This document shows positions 17,809 through 25,297 of a DNA stretch of 41,271 nucleotides, in pieces. A model generated the notes under the pieces. The model had not been told where the DNA came from. It did not search any database and saw only the letters and a list, made by a program, of their open reading frames with translations. Each line of letters begins with the position of its first letter. The stretch's first letter is position 1. Position numbers and translations under genes: made by a program. The stretch lies in contig WTIZ01000053.1 in the NCBI GenBank assembly GCA_011525035.1, positions 1-41,271 of the forward strand. Direction: 5' to 3'. The stretch is from Cryomorphaceae bacterium. GTDB taxonomy: Bacteria; Bacteroidota; Bacteroidia; Flavobacteriales; Schleiferiaceae.

Positions 17809-18798
17809 ATGCAAGAAATACGTTTAGACGGTTTTAAAGCCGCGGTCGATTCCGCCAAGAATATTGTCATCACCAACCATACGAACCCTGACGGCGATGC
17901 CATGGGCAGTGCATTGGCGCTGAAAAGAGTATTGGAAAAGTTGGGGAAGTCGGTTAGTGTAATTGTTCCAAATCCTTATCCGGAGTTCCTCTGGCACCTA
18001 GCAGGTAATGACAGCGTGATGATCTACAGCGATGGGAAATTGGCTGCAAATGCAAAGATTGAGGCAGCAGATATGATTTTCCACCTAGACTACAATGCCT
18101 ACAGCAGGGCCGCAGATATGGAAACTGCGCTTAGAGCTGCAAGTGCTACCAAGGTCATGATTGACCACCACCAGCAACCTGAGGATTGGCCAGATTTCAT
18201 GTACAGCGATACGGGCATGAGTTCGACCTGTCAAATGATCTACGAGCTGTGTGACAAGATGGAATGGACCGGGCTGCTTGATAAAGAAAGTGCTATTTGC
18301 ATTTACACAGGTATAGTCACAGATACGGGTAGTTTTAAATACAGCGCTACCAGTGCACGTACGCACGAGGTGGCTTCAAAACTCTTGGAGTTAGGCGTAG
18401 AGCCACAGCAGCTTCACAACAAGGTGTTTGATTCGCAGCCTGTTGCTCGACTGAGATTGTTAGGTGCGATGCTGGATCAAATGGAAGTAAGTCCGGACGG
18501 TAAGAAGGTTTTGCTCTACCTCTCAGAAGCACAATGCAAACAACTTGGCTATCAAAAAGGCATTACCGAAGGTTTTGTGAATTATGGTTTGAGCATAAGT
18601 GGTTCTCAACTCACCATTTTCCTTCGTGAAGAGGATGGCGCCGTGAAATTATCCTTGAGAAGCAAGGGAGATTTTGATGTCAATACCTTGGCGCGTGAAC
18701 ACTTCAATGGAGGTGGTCATAAGAATGCAGCTGGAGGTAGGATTGTGATGACCATGGATGAGGCTATCGCGCATTCCAAAACACACTTAGGATGGTAA
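17809..18798 (+). CDS. nrnA: DHH-family phosphoesterase (NrnA-like oligoribonuclease / pAp phosphatase)
   Basis: This 330-residue cytoplasmic Mn-dependent enzyme degrades nano-RNAs and often 3'-phosphoadenosine 5'-phosphate. The DHH domain motifs are visible: TNHTNPDGDAMGSALAL (His24, Asp28, Asp30), FHLDYNAYSR with Asp94, and the DHH triplet Asp119-His120-His121 in VMIDHHQQ. The DHHA1 domain ends in GGGHKNAAGG, the substrate-binding glycine loop. I chose the ATG at 17809; the reading frame could also begin at a TTG seven codons upstream, but that is less likely. The stop lies 7 nt inside the next gene (gldI-like), so the two are coupled. It is divergent from ndk. Confidence 0.9.
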   Translation: MQEIRLDGFKAAVDSAKNIVITNHTNPDGDAMGSALALKRVLEKLGKSVSVIVPNPYPEFLWHLAGNDSVMIYSDGKLAANAKIEAADMIFHLDYNAYSRAADMETALRAASATKVMIDHHQQPEDWPDFMYSDTGMSSTCQMIYELCDKMEWTGLLDKESAICIYTGIVTDTGSFKYSATSARTHEVASKLLELGVEPQQLHNKVFDSQPVARLRLLGAMLDQMEVSPDGKKVLLYLSEAQCKQLGYQKGITEGFVNYGLSISGSQLTIFLREEDGAVKLSLRSKGDFDVNTLAREHFNGGGHKNAAGGRIVMTMDEAIAHSKTHLGW

Positions 18799-19289
18799 GA
18801 ATTGCCAGTATTGCATTTGCTTTGGCTTTGTGCGCCTGTGCAGAACGGCCAGCAGTTGAGGATTCATCCATAGACATAGACCCTGTTGAACGTCAGAAGA
18901 TGTATTTGGCCCAAGAGCGTGCACAGCTCGAAGCCTACATACAAAGTCACGAGCTTGAAGGCATCGAGCGCAACGGATACGGGATGTATGAATTAAGCAT
19001 GGCACCCGGTGAAGGGACTCCAGCGGAATTTGGTGATGCCATTGTGTACAGCGCAACGGTCTACTTGTTAGACGACAGCGGGGTAGGGCAGTATACGGAT
19101 ACGGTAGAATTGGGCCGCAGTGAAATGGAAATAGGCTTGCACGAGAGTTTGAAAGGCATGAAAAAAGGGGAAAAGAAACTAGTTCTCATCCCCTCGTTTT
19201 TGGCGCGTGGCTTAGCGGGTGATCTTGATAAAGTCCCTCCGCAGAGTCCTTTGCGTTATGATATTCGTCTTATCCAGGTAGGCCGCTAA
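18792..19289 (+). CDS. gldI: GldI-like FKBP-type peptidyl-prolyl isomerase lipoprotein
   Basis: This 165-residue protein has a lipoprotein signal (MVRIASIAFALALCAC) and a single FKBP-type domain. The last 90 residues read as FKBP: FGDAIVYSATVYLLDD, a GLHESLKGMKKGEKKLVLIPS core, and a terminal strand RYDIRLIQV. Upstream of it is a helical stretch (about 35-60, ERQKMYLAQERAQLEAYIQ) that resembles the N-terminal part of Flavobacterium GldI. GldI is a periplasmic lipoprotein needed for gliding and linked to type IX secretion. The usual FKBP motif AYG is replaced here by ARG, so catalytic activity may be reduced. It overlaps nrnA by 7 nt and is followed, after a convergent gene, by two more isomerases. 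The GldI assignment is by resemblance and context and should be read as GldI-like. Confidence 0.7.
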   Translation: MVRIASIAFALALCACAERPAVEDSSIDIDPVERQKMYLAQERAQLEAYIQSHELEGIERNGYGMYELSMAPGEGTPAEFGDAIVYSATVYLLDDSGVGQYTDTVELGRSEMEIGLHESLKGMKKGEKKLVLIPSFLARGLAGDLDKVPPQSPLRYDIRLIQVGR

Positions 19290-19770
19290 TCTGAGCTGCA
19301 CCGGCCGGATGGCTGTTCAACATTTCCATCACAACAAAAATGGTTGTAAAGTGGCCGTTATCGGCATCTACACCTTCTAGCTCCATAACAACCTTGCCGT
19401 TGCTTTTGCTAAAATGTGCAATCTTCATGTAGTTATACTCATCAAGATAAACGCCTTGTAGGGCACCGCCTTCAAAATTTGAGGTGAACTCATTGTAACG
19501 GAAGTGTACATTGCCGTTCTCCATGTTTTCCTTAGTCATGTACAACTCACTGTCCTTGAAAGTCAAGTAAACGTGGTCGTTTGCAGCGACGATATCGGTG
19601 TTCGCCTGCGTGTCGTGATCGTACACTTCGTAAGAACTTACTTCAAAGCTTTTACGATCCATTTCAATCTGTGCCGAACGGTCGGCGATACTTCCCTCTG
19701 GCGCTTCACAAGAAGTAGTAGCAAACCCCAAGGTTAATAGGACGGCGGATAACGTAACTAACTTTTTCAT
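19270..19770 (-). CDS. Hypothetical lipoprotein
   Basis: I do not recognise the family. The 166-residue product has a signal MKKLVTLSAVLLTLGFATTSC with a lipobox cysteine. The mature part is short, acidic and rich in predicted beta strands with many Tyr/Asn (for example DEYNYMKIAHFSKSNG and VVMELEGVDADNGHFT), suggesting a small beta-sandwich exposed at the outer membrane. A second in-frame ATG lies 6 nt upstream (19776), so the start is uncertain by two residues. The last 20 nt overlap the end of the gldI-like gene on the opposite strand. A possible promoter lies at 19807-19841. It stands alone in its orientation. Confidence 0.75.
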   Translation of the reverse strand: MKKLVTLSAVLLTLGFATTSCEAPEGSIADRSAQIEMDRKSFEVSSYEVYDHDTQANTDIVAANDHVYLTFKDSELYMTKENMENGNVHFRYNEFTSNFEGGALQGVYLDEYNYMKIAHFSKSNGKVVMELEGVDADNGHFTTIFVVMEMLNSHPAGAAQISGLPG

Positions 19771-19806
19771 AAGCATGAATTTTTCGTTGATAGCGTAAAG
19801 TTAACA

Positions 19807-19841
19807 CAAAATTTACATTGAGAAAAATAAAAGTTTACAAA
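19807..19841 (-). promoter_or_regulatory. Possible promoter for the hypothetical lipoprotein
   Basis: The minus strand has TTTG (19841-19838), a 22-nt spacer and TAAATTTTG (19815-19807), close to the Bacteroidota TTTG-N19-21-TAnnTTTG pattern but with one extra base in the -7 box. It lies in a very AT-rich stretch, so chance matches are easy. Confidence 0.4.
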
Positions 19842-19917
19842 TAGTTAACATTAGAAGGTAAGTGCTTAACATTGAGAATGTCGGACTTCATCCGGTGGCA
19901 TTTCGGTAGAGAAGGAT

Positions 19918-19925
19918 TACCTTTG
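19918..19925 (+). promoter_or_regulatory. -7 promoter element (TACCTTTG) for the tandem isomerase operon
   Basis: This is an exact TAnnTTTG match 25 nt upstream of the ATG of the exported cyclophilin-FKBP gene. A -33 TTG at ideal spacing is not seen. Confidence 0.55.
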
Positions 19926-19950
19926 AGCCCCATTTTAACTCAGATTAAAC

Positions 19951-21060
19951 ATGTTGAAGAAAATCCTATCGTTGGTTGTTTTAGGTGCGATTACAGTGAG
20001 CTGTGGCGCGACCAAAGTGACCGTGAATAATGAAACCATCGAACTTGAAGATGGTATTTATGCAAAATTGACCACAAATAGAGGTGAAATCTTGATGGAC
20101 TTCCACGAGGATTTAGCACCAATGACTGCGGCGAACTTTATTGCTCTTGCAGAGGGAAATCACCCACGAGTAAAGGAAGAATACAAAGGCAAGCCTTATT
20201 ACGATGGTATCATTTTCCACCGTGTCATCCCTAAATTCATGATTCAGTGTGGTGATCCTTCAGGTACTGGCTCAGGTAGCCCAGGCTATAAGTTCCCTCA
20301 AGAGATTTCTCCTGAATTGCGTCACGACAAGGCTGGTGTAGTAAGTATGGCGAATGCCGGTCCTGGAACCAACGGTTCACAGTTCTTCATTACGCACAAT
20401 CCAACTCCACATTTGGACGGTGGGTACAACATTTTCGCGCAGGTTATTAGCGGTCAAGAGATTGTTGTTGCCATCGGTGATGAGGAACGCTCGGCAGGTG
20501 ATCGCCCAGTCGATAAGGTAGTTTTAGAAACGGTGGAGATTATCCGCGTAGGAAAAGAGGCAAAGAAGTTCGATGCGCCACAAACCTTTGAAGACGGTGT
20601 GAACGGCGTTGAGGAGCGTAAAAAAGCAGCGGCAGCGGCCATCGAAACTGAAATCGACGCTATGTATCCAGAGGCACAAAAGACGGCTTCAGGATTGCGT
20701 TACATCATTGAAGATATGGGTAGCGGTGAAAAACCAGCGCCAGGACAAGTGGTTAAGGTAAATTATGCCGGTTACCTCATGGACGGCAAATGTTTTGACA
20801 CATCGGATAAAGAATTGGCCCAAGCTAATGGTGTTTATGATCCACGTCGTGAGCCGTATGAGCCAATCGTTGTTGAGATAGGTCCACGCGGTCGTGTCAT
20901 CAAAGGATGGCAAGAAGGATTGTCGTTATTGAATATCGGTGGTAAGGCCAAGCTTATCATTCCTCCATACCTAGGTTATGGGGAGCGCGGTGCTGGTGGC
21001 GTTATTCCTCCAAATGCATCGTTGGTATTTGATCTTGAAATTGTAGAATTAGCTAAATAA
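19951..21060 (+). CDS. Exported dual-family peptidyl-prolyl isomerase: cyclophilin-FKBP fusion lipoprotein
   Basis: This 369-residue protein starts with a lipoprotein signal ([18 protein letters not shown]), so it works outside the inner membrane. A cyclophilin domain follows (about 40-205), with the active-site string [14 protein letters not shown] (catalytic Arg in FHR), then [16 protein letters not shown] and the [10 protein letters not shown] loop. An Ala/Glu-rich linker (about 205-240) leads to an FKBP domain (about 245-369) with [35 protein letters not shown] and PYLGYGERG. Both catalytic cores look intact. Cyclophilin-linker-FKBP fusions have been described in Flavobacterium. It is followed 22 nt later by a cytoplasmic paralogue and sits near a gldI-like isomerase, suggesting a role in folding exported proteins. 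Confidence 0.93.
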   Translation: MLKKILSLVVLGAITVSCGATKVTVNNETIELEDGIYAKLTTNRGEILMDFHEDLAPMTAANFIALAEGNHPRVKEEYKGKPYYDGIIFHRVIPKFMIQCGDPSGTGSGSPGYKFPQEISPELRHDKAGVVSMANAGPGTNGSQFFITHNPTPHLDGGYNIFAQVISGQEIVVAIGDEERSAGDRPVDKVVLETVEIIRVGKEAKKFDAPQTFEDGVNGVEERKKAAAAAIETEIDAMYPEAQKTASGLRYIIEDMGSGEKPAPGQVVKVNYAGYLMDGKCFDTSDKELAQANGVYDPRREPYEPIVVEIGPRGRVIKGWQEGLSLLNIGGKAKLIIPPYLGYGERGAGGVIPPNASLVFDLEIVELAK

Positions 21061-21063
21061 AAC

Positions 21064-21075
21064 GGAGGAAACTCC
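21064..21075 (+). promoter_or_regulatory. Shine-Dalgarno-like GGAGG inside a small hairpin, upstream of the second fusion isomerase
   Basis: GGAG-GAAA-CTCC forms a 4-bp stem with a GNRA-type tetraloop in the 22-nt intergenic gap. The GGAGG is a strong anti-SD match, rare in this window, but it is about 14 nt from the ATG at 21083 and half of it is in the stem. Confidence 0.4.
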
Positions 21076-21082
21076 AATTGAT

Positions 21083-22027
21083 ATGGATAACGGTATTTAC
21101 GCCAAAATCACTACTCCGAAGGGAGCAATTACAATTAAACTTGAGCACGAAAAGACGCCAATGACTGTGGCAAACTTCGTGGGTCTAGCAGAAGGAACAC
21201 TCGAGAACACGGCAAAGGACAGCGGTGCACCGTATTACGACGGCCTCACTTTCCACCGAGTTATTGCGGATTTCATGATCCAAGGTGGAGACCCAACGGG
21301 AACAGGTGCTGGTGGTCCTGGATACAAATTTGAAGATGAGATTCACCCGGATCTTACGCACGACCGCCCTGGTACTCTTTCTATGGCGAATGCGGGTCCT
21401 GGAACGAACGGTTCTCAGTTTTTTATCACCCACGGTGCAACGACTTGGTTGGACGGCAAGCATACAGTCTTCGGCTATGTTGTCGAAGGACAAGATGTAG
21501 TCGATGCAGTAGCGCAAGGCGATGCTATGGAGACCGTAGAGATTGTACGTGTAGGTGAGGAGGCAGAAGGCTGGAATGCTTCAGATATTTTCACTACTGC
21601 ACGCAGCAAGGCAGAAGAAGCGGCTAAGGCTGCTGCGGAAGCGGCAAAAGCTGCCGAGGCAGAAGCTCTAAAAGAATACACAGAAGGTGCTCAGAAGACT
21701 GAAAGTGGTCTTATGTACCTTATTGAAGAACAAGGAAACGGTCCTAAGCCTGCGCAAGGTCAGAGCGTACAAGTGCACTACGAGCTCAAACTGGTTAGCG
21801 GTGTGGTTGTAGACAGTTCGTTCCAACGCGGACAGCCTATTGCTATAAACATTGGTGTAGGCCAAGTAATCCCTGGCTGGGACGAAGGTATCATGCTATT
21901 GAACGAAGGATCAAAGGCTACTTTGGTTGTACCTTCTGAACTAGGGTACGGTCCATCAGGTGCAGGTGGGGTTATTCCTCCAAACGCAACCTTGATTTTT
22001 AAGGTTCAGCTTGTCAAAGTGGGCTAG
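21083..22027 (+). CDS. Cytoplasmic dual-family peptidyl-prolyl isomerase: cyclophilin-FKBP fusion
   Basis: This 314-residue paralogue of the preceding gene has no signal peptide; it begins directly with the first cyclophilin strand ([14 protein letters not shown]). The cyclophilin domain (1-155) has [19 protein letters not shown], then [16 protein letters not shown] and a [12 protein letters not shown] loop with the Trp that binds cyclosporin-type ligands. The linker (about 165-200) is an Ala/Glu-rich helix with repeated AAKAAxEAAKAA units. The FKBP domain (about 205-314) has [35 protein letters not shown] and [19 protein letters not shown]. Both active sites look complete. Being cytoplasmic, it is probably the housekeeping copy, and the lipoprotein copy looks like a duplicate given an export signal. 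A strong terminator follows. Confidence 0.93.
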   Translation: MDNGIYAKITTPKGAITIKLEHEKTPMTVANFVGLAEGTLENTAKDSGAPYYDGLTFHRVIADFMIQGGDPTGTGAGGPGYKFEDEIHPDLTHDRPGTLSMANAGPGTNGSQFFITHGATTWLDGKHTVFGYVVEGQDVVDAVAQGDAMETVEIVRVGEEAEGWNASDIFTTARSKAEEAAKAAAEAAKAAEAEALKEYTEGAQKTESGLMYLIEEQGNGPKPAQGQSVQVHYELKLVSGVVVDSSFQRGQPIAINIGVGQVIPGWDEGIMLLNEGSKATLVVPSELGYGPSGAGGVIPPNATLIFKVQLVKVG

Positions 22028-22046
22028 AATACGAAACAGATTGTAT

Positions 22047-22078
22047 AAAAAACCCGGAGCGTGAGCTCCGGGTTTTTT
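22047..22078. terminator. Bidirectional terminator between fusion isomerase and aldehyde dehydrogenase genes
   Basis: A 14-bp stem AAAAAACCCGGAGC / GCTCCGGGTTTTTT with a GTGA loop lies in the convergent gap, with T-runs on both strands. Confidence 0.92.
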
Positions 22079-22094
22079 TATGCGTTCAATGGAA

Positions 22095-23492
22095 TTAAAA
22101 CATTCGTTCGATCATGCGCTCAACCAGTTTCTTTTTACCTGGTGTGTAAGGTGCGCTCAGGACTTTATTCACTGGAACGCCCCATTGATAATAGGCAGCA
22201 CGTGTATTGCTAAACTCTAGGAATCCAGCTTCGCCGTTGGTCTTTCCAATACCGCTGTGTCCTACACCTCCAAATGGCAAATAGTTATTGGCAATTTGCA
22301 TGAGTGACATATTTACCGCGGTAGACCCCGCACGAGTTTCGTTTTGAATGCGACGAATGTTGCGCTTGTTCTTGCTGTAAATGTAGACCACCAAAGGATG
22401 CTCACGTGTTGCAATCTCTTGTAAAGGTTCCGCTAAATCGCTGAAGGTAAATACAGGAAGCAGCGGTCCGAATATCTCTTCACGCATCATTGCACCGTCT
22501 CGTGGTGGATCAATGACAACCGTTGGTTCAATCTTTCTCTTTTCCTTAGAGGCAGCACCTCCAATGAGTACATCACCCGGTTCTTTAGCGGCATCATCCA
22601 TAATAGAGCACAACCTGTTCCAATGCCCTTCATTGACAATCTGAACAAAGTCATTACTTTCCATCGGTTGGTCCCCGTAGAAGCTTGTGATGGTCTCAAC
22701 GACCCCTTTCTTGAAGTCTTCCAGCTTTGCTTCATGTACATAGACATGGTCGGGTGCAATACAAATTTGGCCGGCATTGGTGAATTTGGCCCAAGCCACT
22801 CGCTGTCCGGCGGCATATGCATTGGCGCTGTTGTCAATAATTGTAGGGCTTTTACCCCCTAACTCAAGGGTAACAGAAGTCAAGTTCTTACTGGCCGCAG
22901 CCATCACAATCTTACCGACAGCGGTCGACCCGGTGAAGAAGATATGGTCAAAGCGCGTATCAAGCAGTTCTTTTGCAACTTCCACACCGCCTTGGGCTAC
23001 ATAGGCCTCCTCTTCATCAAAGATGCTCGCTACCAGTTCTGCCATAACCGCAGAGGTATGTGGCGTGTGTTCTGAAGGCTTCATAATCACTGTATTACCA
23101 GCTGCAATAGCATTTGTCAGCGGATGCAGGGTCAAGAAAATCGGGTAATTCCACGGGCTTATGATCAGCACATTTCCTTTAGGTTGAACTTGGGTGTATG
23201 AGGTAGAACCAAACAAAATGATTGGGGTTTTTACCTTTTTTGGTTTGGTCCAATTCTTCAAGTTTTTACTTACGATTTTGATGTTATCAAGGGTCGGAAG
23301 AATTTCCGTCAATCGAACATCAACATCACCTTTACTGAAATCGGCCTTCATGGCCGCGACAAGTTTCTCTTGCCATGGACCCTTCAAAGCCTTTCGTAGT
23401 TCAGCGAGTTTTTGGAGTCGGTATTGGAGTGGTTTCTGCGCCAACACAGGGGCGTGGGCACGTTGTTTAGCTATAATAGAGTCTAAGCTCAT
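22095..23492 (-). CDS. Aldehyde dehydrogenase (ALDH3-like)
   Basis: This 465-residue NAD(P)-dependent enzyme oxidises aldehydes to acids. It has the catalytic Cys244 in FTNAGQICIAPD, Glu210 in VTLELGGKSP, the cofactor loop FFTGSTAVGK and the ISPWNYP motif with the transition-state Asn. The short N-terminus and the C-terminal helix extension (FGGVGHSGIGKTNGEAGFLEFSNTRAAY, then a basic tail ending ERMIERMF) are typical of class 3, fatty-aldehyde-type enzymes, whose tail can bind membranes. Its ATG overlaps the TGA of the small lipoprotein gene (ATGA), making it the last gene of a xerD-lipoprotein-ALDH unit. The natural substrate is unknown; long-chain aldehydes are a reasonable guess. Confidence 0.9.
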   Translation of the reverse strand: MSLDSIIAKQRAHAPVLAQKPLQYRLQKLAELRKALKGPWQEKLVAAMKADFSKGDVDVRLTEILPTLDNIKIVSKNLKNWTKPKKVKTPIILFGSTSYTQVQPKGNVLIISPWNYPIFLTLHPLTNAIAAGNTVIMKPSEHTPHTSAVMAELVASIFDEEEAYVAQGGVEVAKELLDTRFDHIFFTGSTAVGKIVMAAASKNLTSVTLELGGKSPTIIDNSANAYAAGQRVAWAKFTNAGQICIAPDHVYVHEAKLEDFKKGVVETITSFYGDQPMESNDFVQIVNEGHWNRLCSIMDDAAKEPGDVLIGGAASKEKRKIEPTVVIDPPRDGAMMREEIFGPLLPVFTFSDLAEPLQEIATREHPLVVYIYSKNKRNIRRIQNETRAGSTAVNMSLMQIANNYLPFGGVGHSGIGKTNGEAGFLEFSNTRAAYYQWGVPVNKVLSAPYTPGKKKLVERMIERMF

Positions 23493-23935
23493 CGTTTTTC
23501 GTATAAATTATCCGGTCCGTCGGCCGGGGAACTGTAAAACATCATGTACGGTTCGCAATAGAGCAAGTTGCCCCACAAAGTCGGTACATAGGGTTGTGAA
23601 TTTAACGTAAAAGTGGTCCAACTGTTCGCCAAAGACCAAGTACCACTTACAGTGGCTGTATCGTTTTGATTTAAGTCAAAGGATCCGTCGGCGCGAACGG
23701 TCAGCACAAATCCTGAATAATCATCCTCACTCTCGTAGTAACTCCAGCTTGTGGAGCGCACAAAACGCCAATCCCAAGTGCCGACAATAGCAGCAGCTAA
23801 TTCAGCAGAGTCCATGGCCGCCACAGTATGACAATCGTACATGCCGTCCATCGTTTGGTTCCAAGCCGAAAACTCGGGTTCTTTCTCACAGCTCGCTAAT
23901 AGGAGTCCAACTAGTAAAAGAGCATATTTTCTCAT
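23489..23935 (-). CDS. Hypothetical small lipoprotein
   Basis: The family is not recognised. The 148-residue product has a clear signal (MRKYALLLVGLLLASC) and a mature part with the pattern AAIVGTWDWRFV...VRADGSFDLNQNDTATVSGTWSLANSWTTFTL. This resembles a lipocalin-like beta-barrel start (GTW motif), seen in many unnamed Bacteroidota lipoproteins. Two Cys remain in the mature part, one near residue 35 and one late (YCEPY), and could form a disulfide. I use the ATG at 23935; the frame also allows a TTG one codon earlier. The start shares one base with the xerD stop (TGATG) and the stop overlaps the ALDH start, so translation of all three is coupled. Confidence 0.75.
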   Translation of the reverse strand: MRKYALLLVGLLLASCEKEPEFSAWNQTMDGMYDCHTVAAMDSAELAAAIVGTWDWRFVRSTSWSYYESEDDYSGFVLTVRADGSFDLNQNDTATVSGTWSLANSWTTFTLNSQPYVPTLWGNLLYCEPYMMFYSSPADGPDNLYEKR

Positions 23936-24831
23936 CAAGGGGTCAATCTATTCAACGGATGATATGCAGCAATTTTCTCGCCAAGATGCTTGGCGCTGAC
24001 ATGCGTATAAATCTCCGTGGTGGTAATGCTCTCGTGACCTAGAAGTTGTTGCACAATGCGCAGGTCAGCACCACGTTCAATAAGATGGGTAGCGAAACTA
24101 TGGCGAAGTGTATGTGGCGAAATGTTTTTCCGAATACCTGCCATAGCCGCAAAGCGTTTAAGCTTCATGAAAATACTTTGACGAGTAAGGGCAGCCCCTC
24201 GATTACTGAGGAATACAGTATCGCTATGATTGGCCTGTGGTGCAGTGAGAATACGTTCATGCTCGAGGTAGAGCTCTAGGTATTTGATAGCTTCCTTGTG
24301 AATAGGCACTAAACGCTGTTTATTTCCCTTTCCAGTCACGATTAAATAACCTTCGTCAAGACGCAACAAAGAGCGTTTCAGTCCGCAGGCTTCGCTCACA
24401 CGTAATCCGCATGCATAAAGGAGTTCAATAATGGCCTTATCACGCGTTGAGAATTGACCGTCGAGGGGAATAATATCGAGCAGCTTCTGCACCTCTTTTT
24501 CACTCAACACGACTGGTAAACTGCGGGCATCCCGTGGGTTTTCAAATAAAGCCGTTGGGTTGGCCTCGACCAATTCTTCTTCTTGGGCCCAATTGTAAAA
24601 GCCGCGCAAGGCACTAAGAATCCGACTTTGGGATTTTGCACTTTGTCCGCTTTTGTGCATGTGTCTCAACAGTTCAGATACTTCTTCAGCGCCTGATTTC
24701 AATGGATTTTTACCCGTGATTTCCGAGAACTTATACAAATCACGTTCATAGGCTAGGAGCGTGTTCCCGCTCAATCCGCGCTCGAATTGCAGGTACTCCA
24801 AATAGCTATTTATGATTTCCTTTGTTTTCAC
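23935..24831 (-). CDS. xerD: Site-specific tyrosine recombinase XerD
   Basis: This 298-residue recombinase resolves chromosome dimers at dif with XerC. The N-terminal SAM-like core-binding domain (1-100) has LEYLQFERGLSGNTLLAYERDL. The catalytic domain has the full set of active residues: Arg144 in CGLRVSEACGL, Lys168 in TGKGNKQR, His240 and Arg243 in SPHTLRHSFATHL, His266 in LLGHESI, and the nucleophile Tyr275 in TTEIYTH. Length and sequence are those of the housekeeping enzyme, not an integrase of a mobile element; no attachment site or cargo surrounds it. It is divergent from aroQ across a 37-nt spacer and leads an operon with a lipoprotein and an ALDH. Confidence 0.93.
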   Translation of the reverse strand: MKTKEIINSYLEYLQFERGLSGNTLLAYERDLYKFSEITGKNPLKSGAEEVSELLRHMHKSGQSAKSQSRILSALRGFYNWAQEEELVEANPTALFENPRDARSLPVVLSEKEVQKLLDIIPLDGQFSTRDKAIIELLYACGLRVSEACGLKRSLLRLDEGYLIVTGKGNKQRLVPIHKEAIKYLELYLEHERILTAPQANHSDTVFLSNRGAALTRQSIFMKLKRFAAMAGIRKNISPHTLRHSFATHLIERGADLRIVQQLLGHESITTTEIYTHVSAKHLGEKIAAYHPLNRLTP

Positions 24832-24856
24832 CCCTTAAATTTCGTGTATCAAAAGG

Positions 24857-24864
24857 TAACTTTG
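24857..24864 (+). promoter_or_regulatory. aroQ promoter -7 element (TAACTTTG), start-proximal
   Basis: This exact TAnnTTTG match ends only 4 nt before the aroQ ATG. If used, transcription would begin at or next to the start codon, giving a leaderless mRNA. The spacer to xerD is only 37 nt and no -33 TTG at ideal distance is seen. Confidence 0.5.
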
Positions 24865-24868
24865 CATC

Positions 24869-25297
24869 ATGCGTATTTTACTTCTCAACGGTCCTAACCT
24901 CAATCTTCTTGGCAAAAGAGAGCCTGAGGTATACGGTACAACGGATTTTCAACAGTTCTATGAAGAATTGGCCGCTGTTTATGATGATGTAGCGAACTTT
25001 CACTACGAACAAAGTAACGTTGAAGGTGAGCTTATTAACATACTTCAGGCTGCTGATAACGACTTTGATGCCGTCATTTTTAATGCCGGTGGATATACAC
25101 ACACTTCGGTAGCTATTGCAGATTGTATCGCAGCTATTTCCACCCCTGTTGTAGAGGTGCACATCAGCCAGCCTGCGGCAAGAGAAGAGTTCCGTCACAA
25201 TAGCTTGATTGCCGGAAAATGTGTGGCCAGCATCAGCGGCTTCGGTCTTGATTCTTACCGACTGGCCGTTGAAGGTTTACTTGCTCGAGAAGATTAG
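24869..25297 (+). CDS. aroQ: 3-dehydroquinate dehydratase, type II
   Basis: This 142-residue dodecameric enzyme dehydrates 3-dehydroquinate to 3-dehydroshikimate in the shikimate pathway. The type II signature LLLNGPNLNLLGKREPEVYG carries catalytic Arg17 and Tyr22. NAGGYTHTSVAI (Asn72, His78) and VEVHISQPAAREEFRH (His98) complete the active site, and the length is typical. It is a single gene divergent from xerD. Its stop overlaps the stop of the convergent phosphatase gene by 4 nt. A start-proximal promoter element suggests a leaderless transcript. Confidence 0.96.
   Translation: MRILLLNGPNLNLLGKREPEVYGTTDFQQFYEELAAVYDDVANFHYEQSNVEGELINILQAADNDFDAVIFNAGGYTHTSVAIADCIAAISTPVVEVHISQPAAREEFRHNSLIAGKCVASISGFGLDSYRLAVEGLLARED

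Noticed and set aside
20590-20660. Ala/Lys-rich repeats in the linkers of the fusion isomerases as DNA repeats
   Set aside because: The repetition is at protein level (helical linker) and nucleotide copies are imperfect; no tandem DNA repeat unit is kept.
23935-24831. Integrase of a mobile element
   Set aside because: Length and motifs are those of chromosomal XerD, with no repeats, attachment sites or cargo genes around it.
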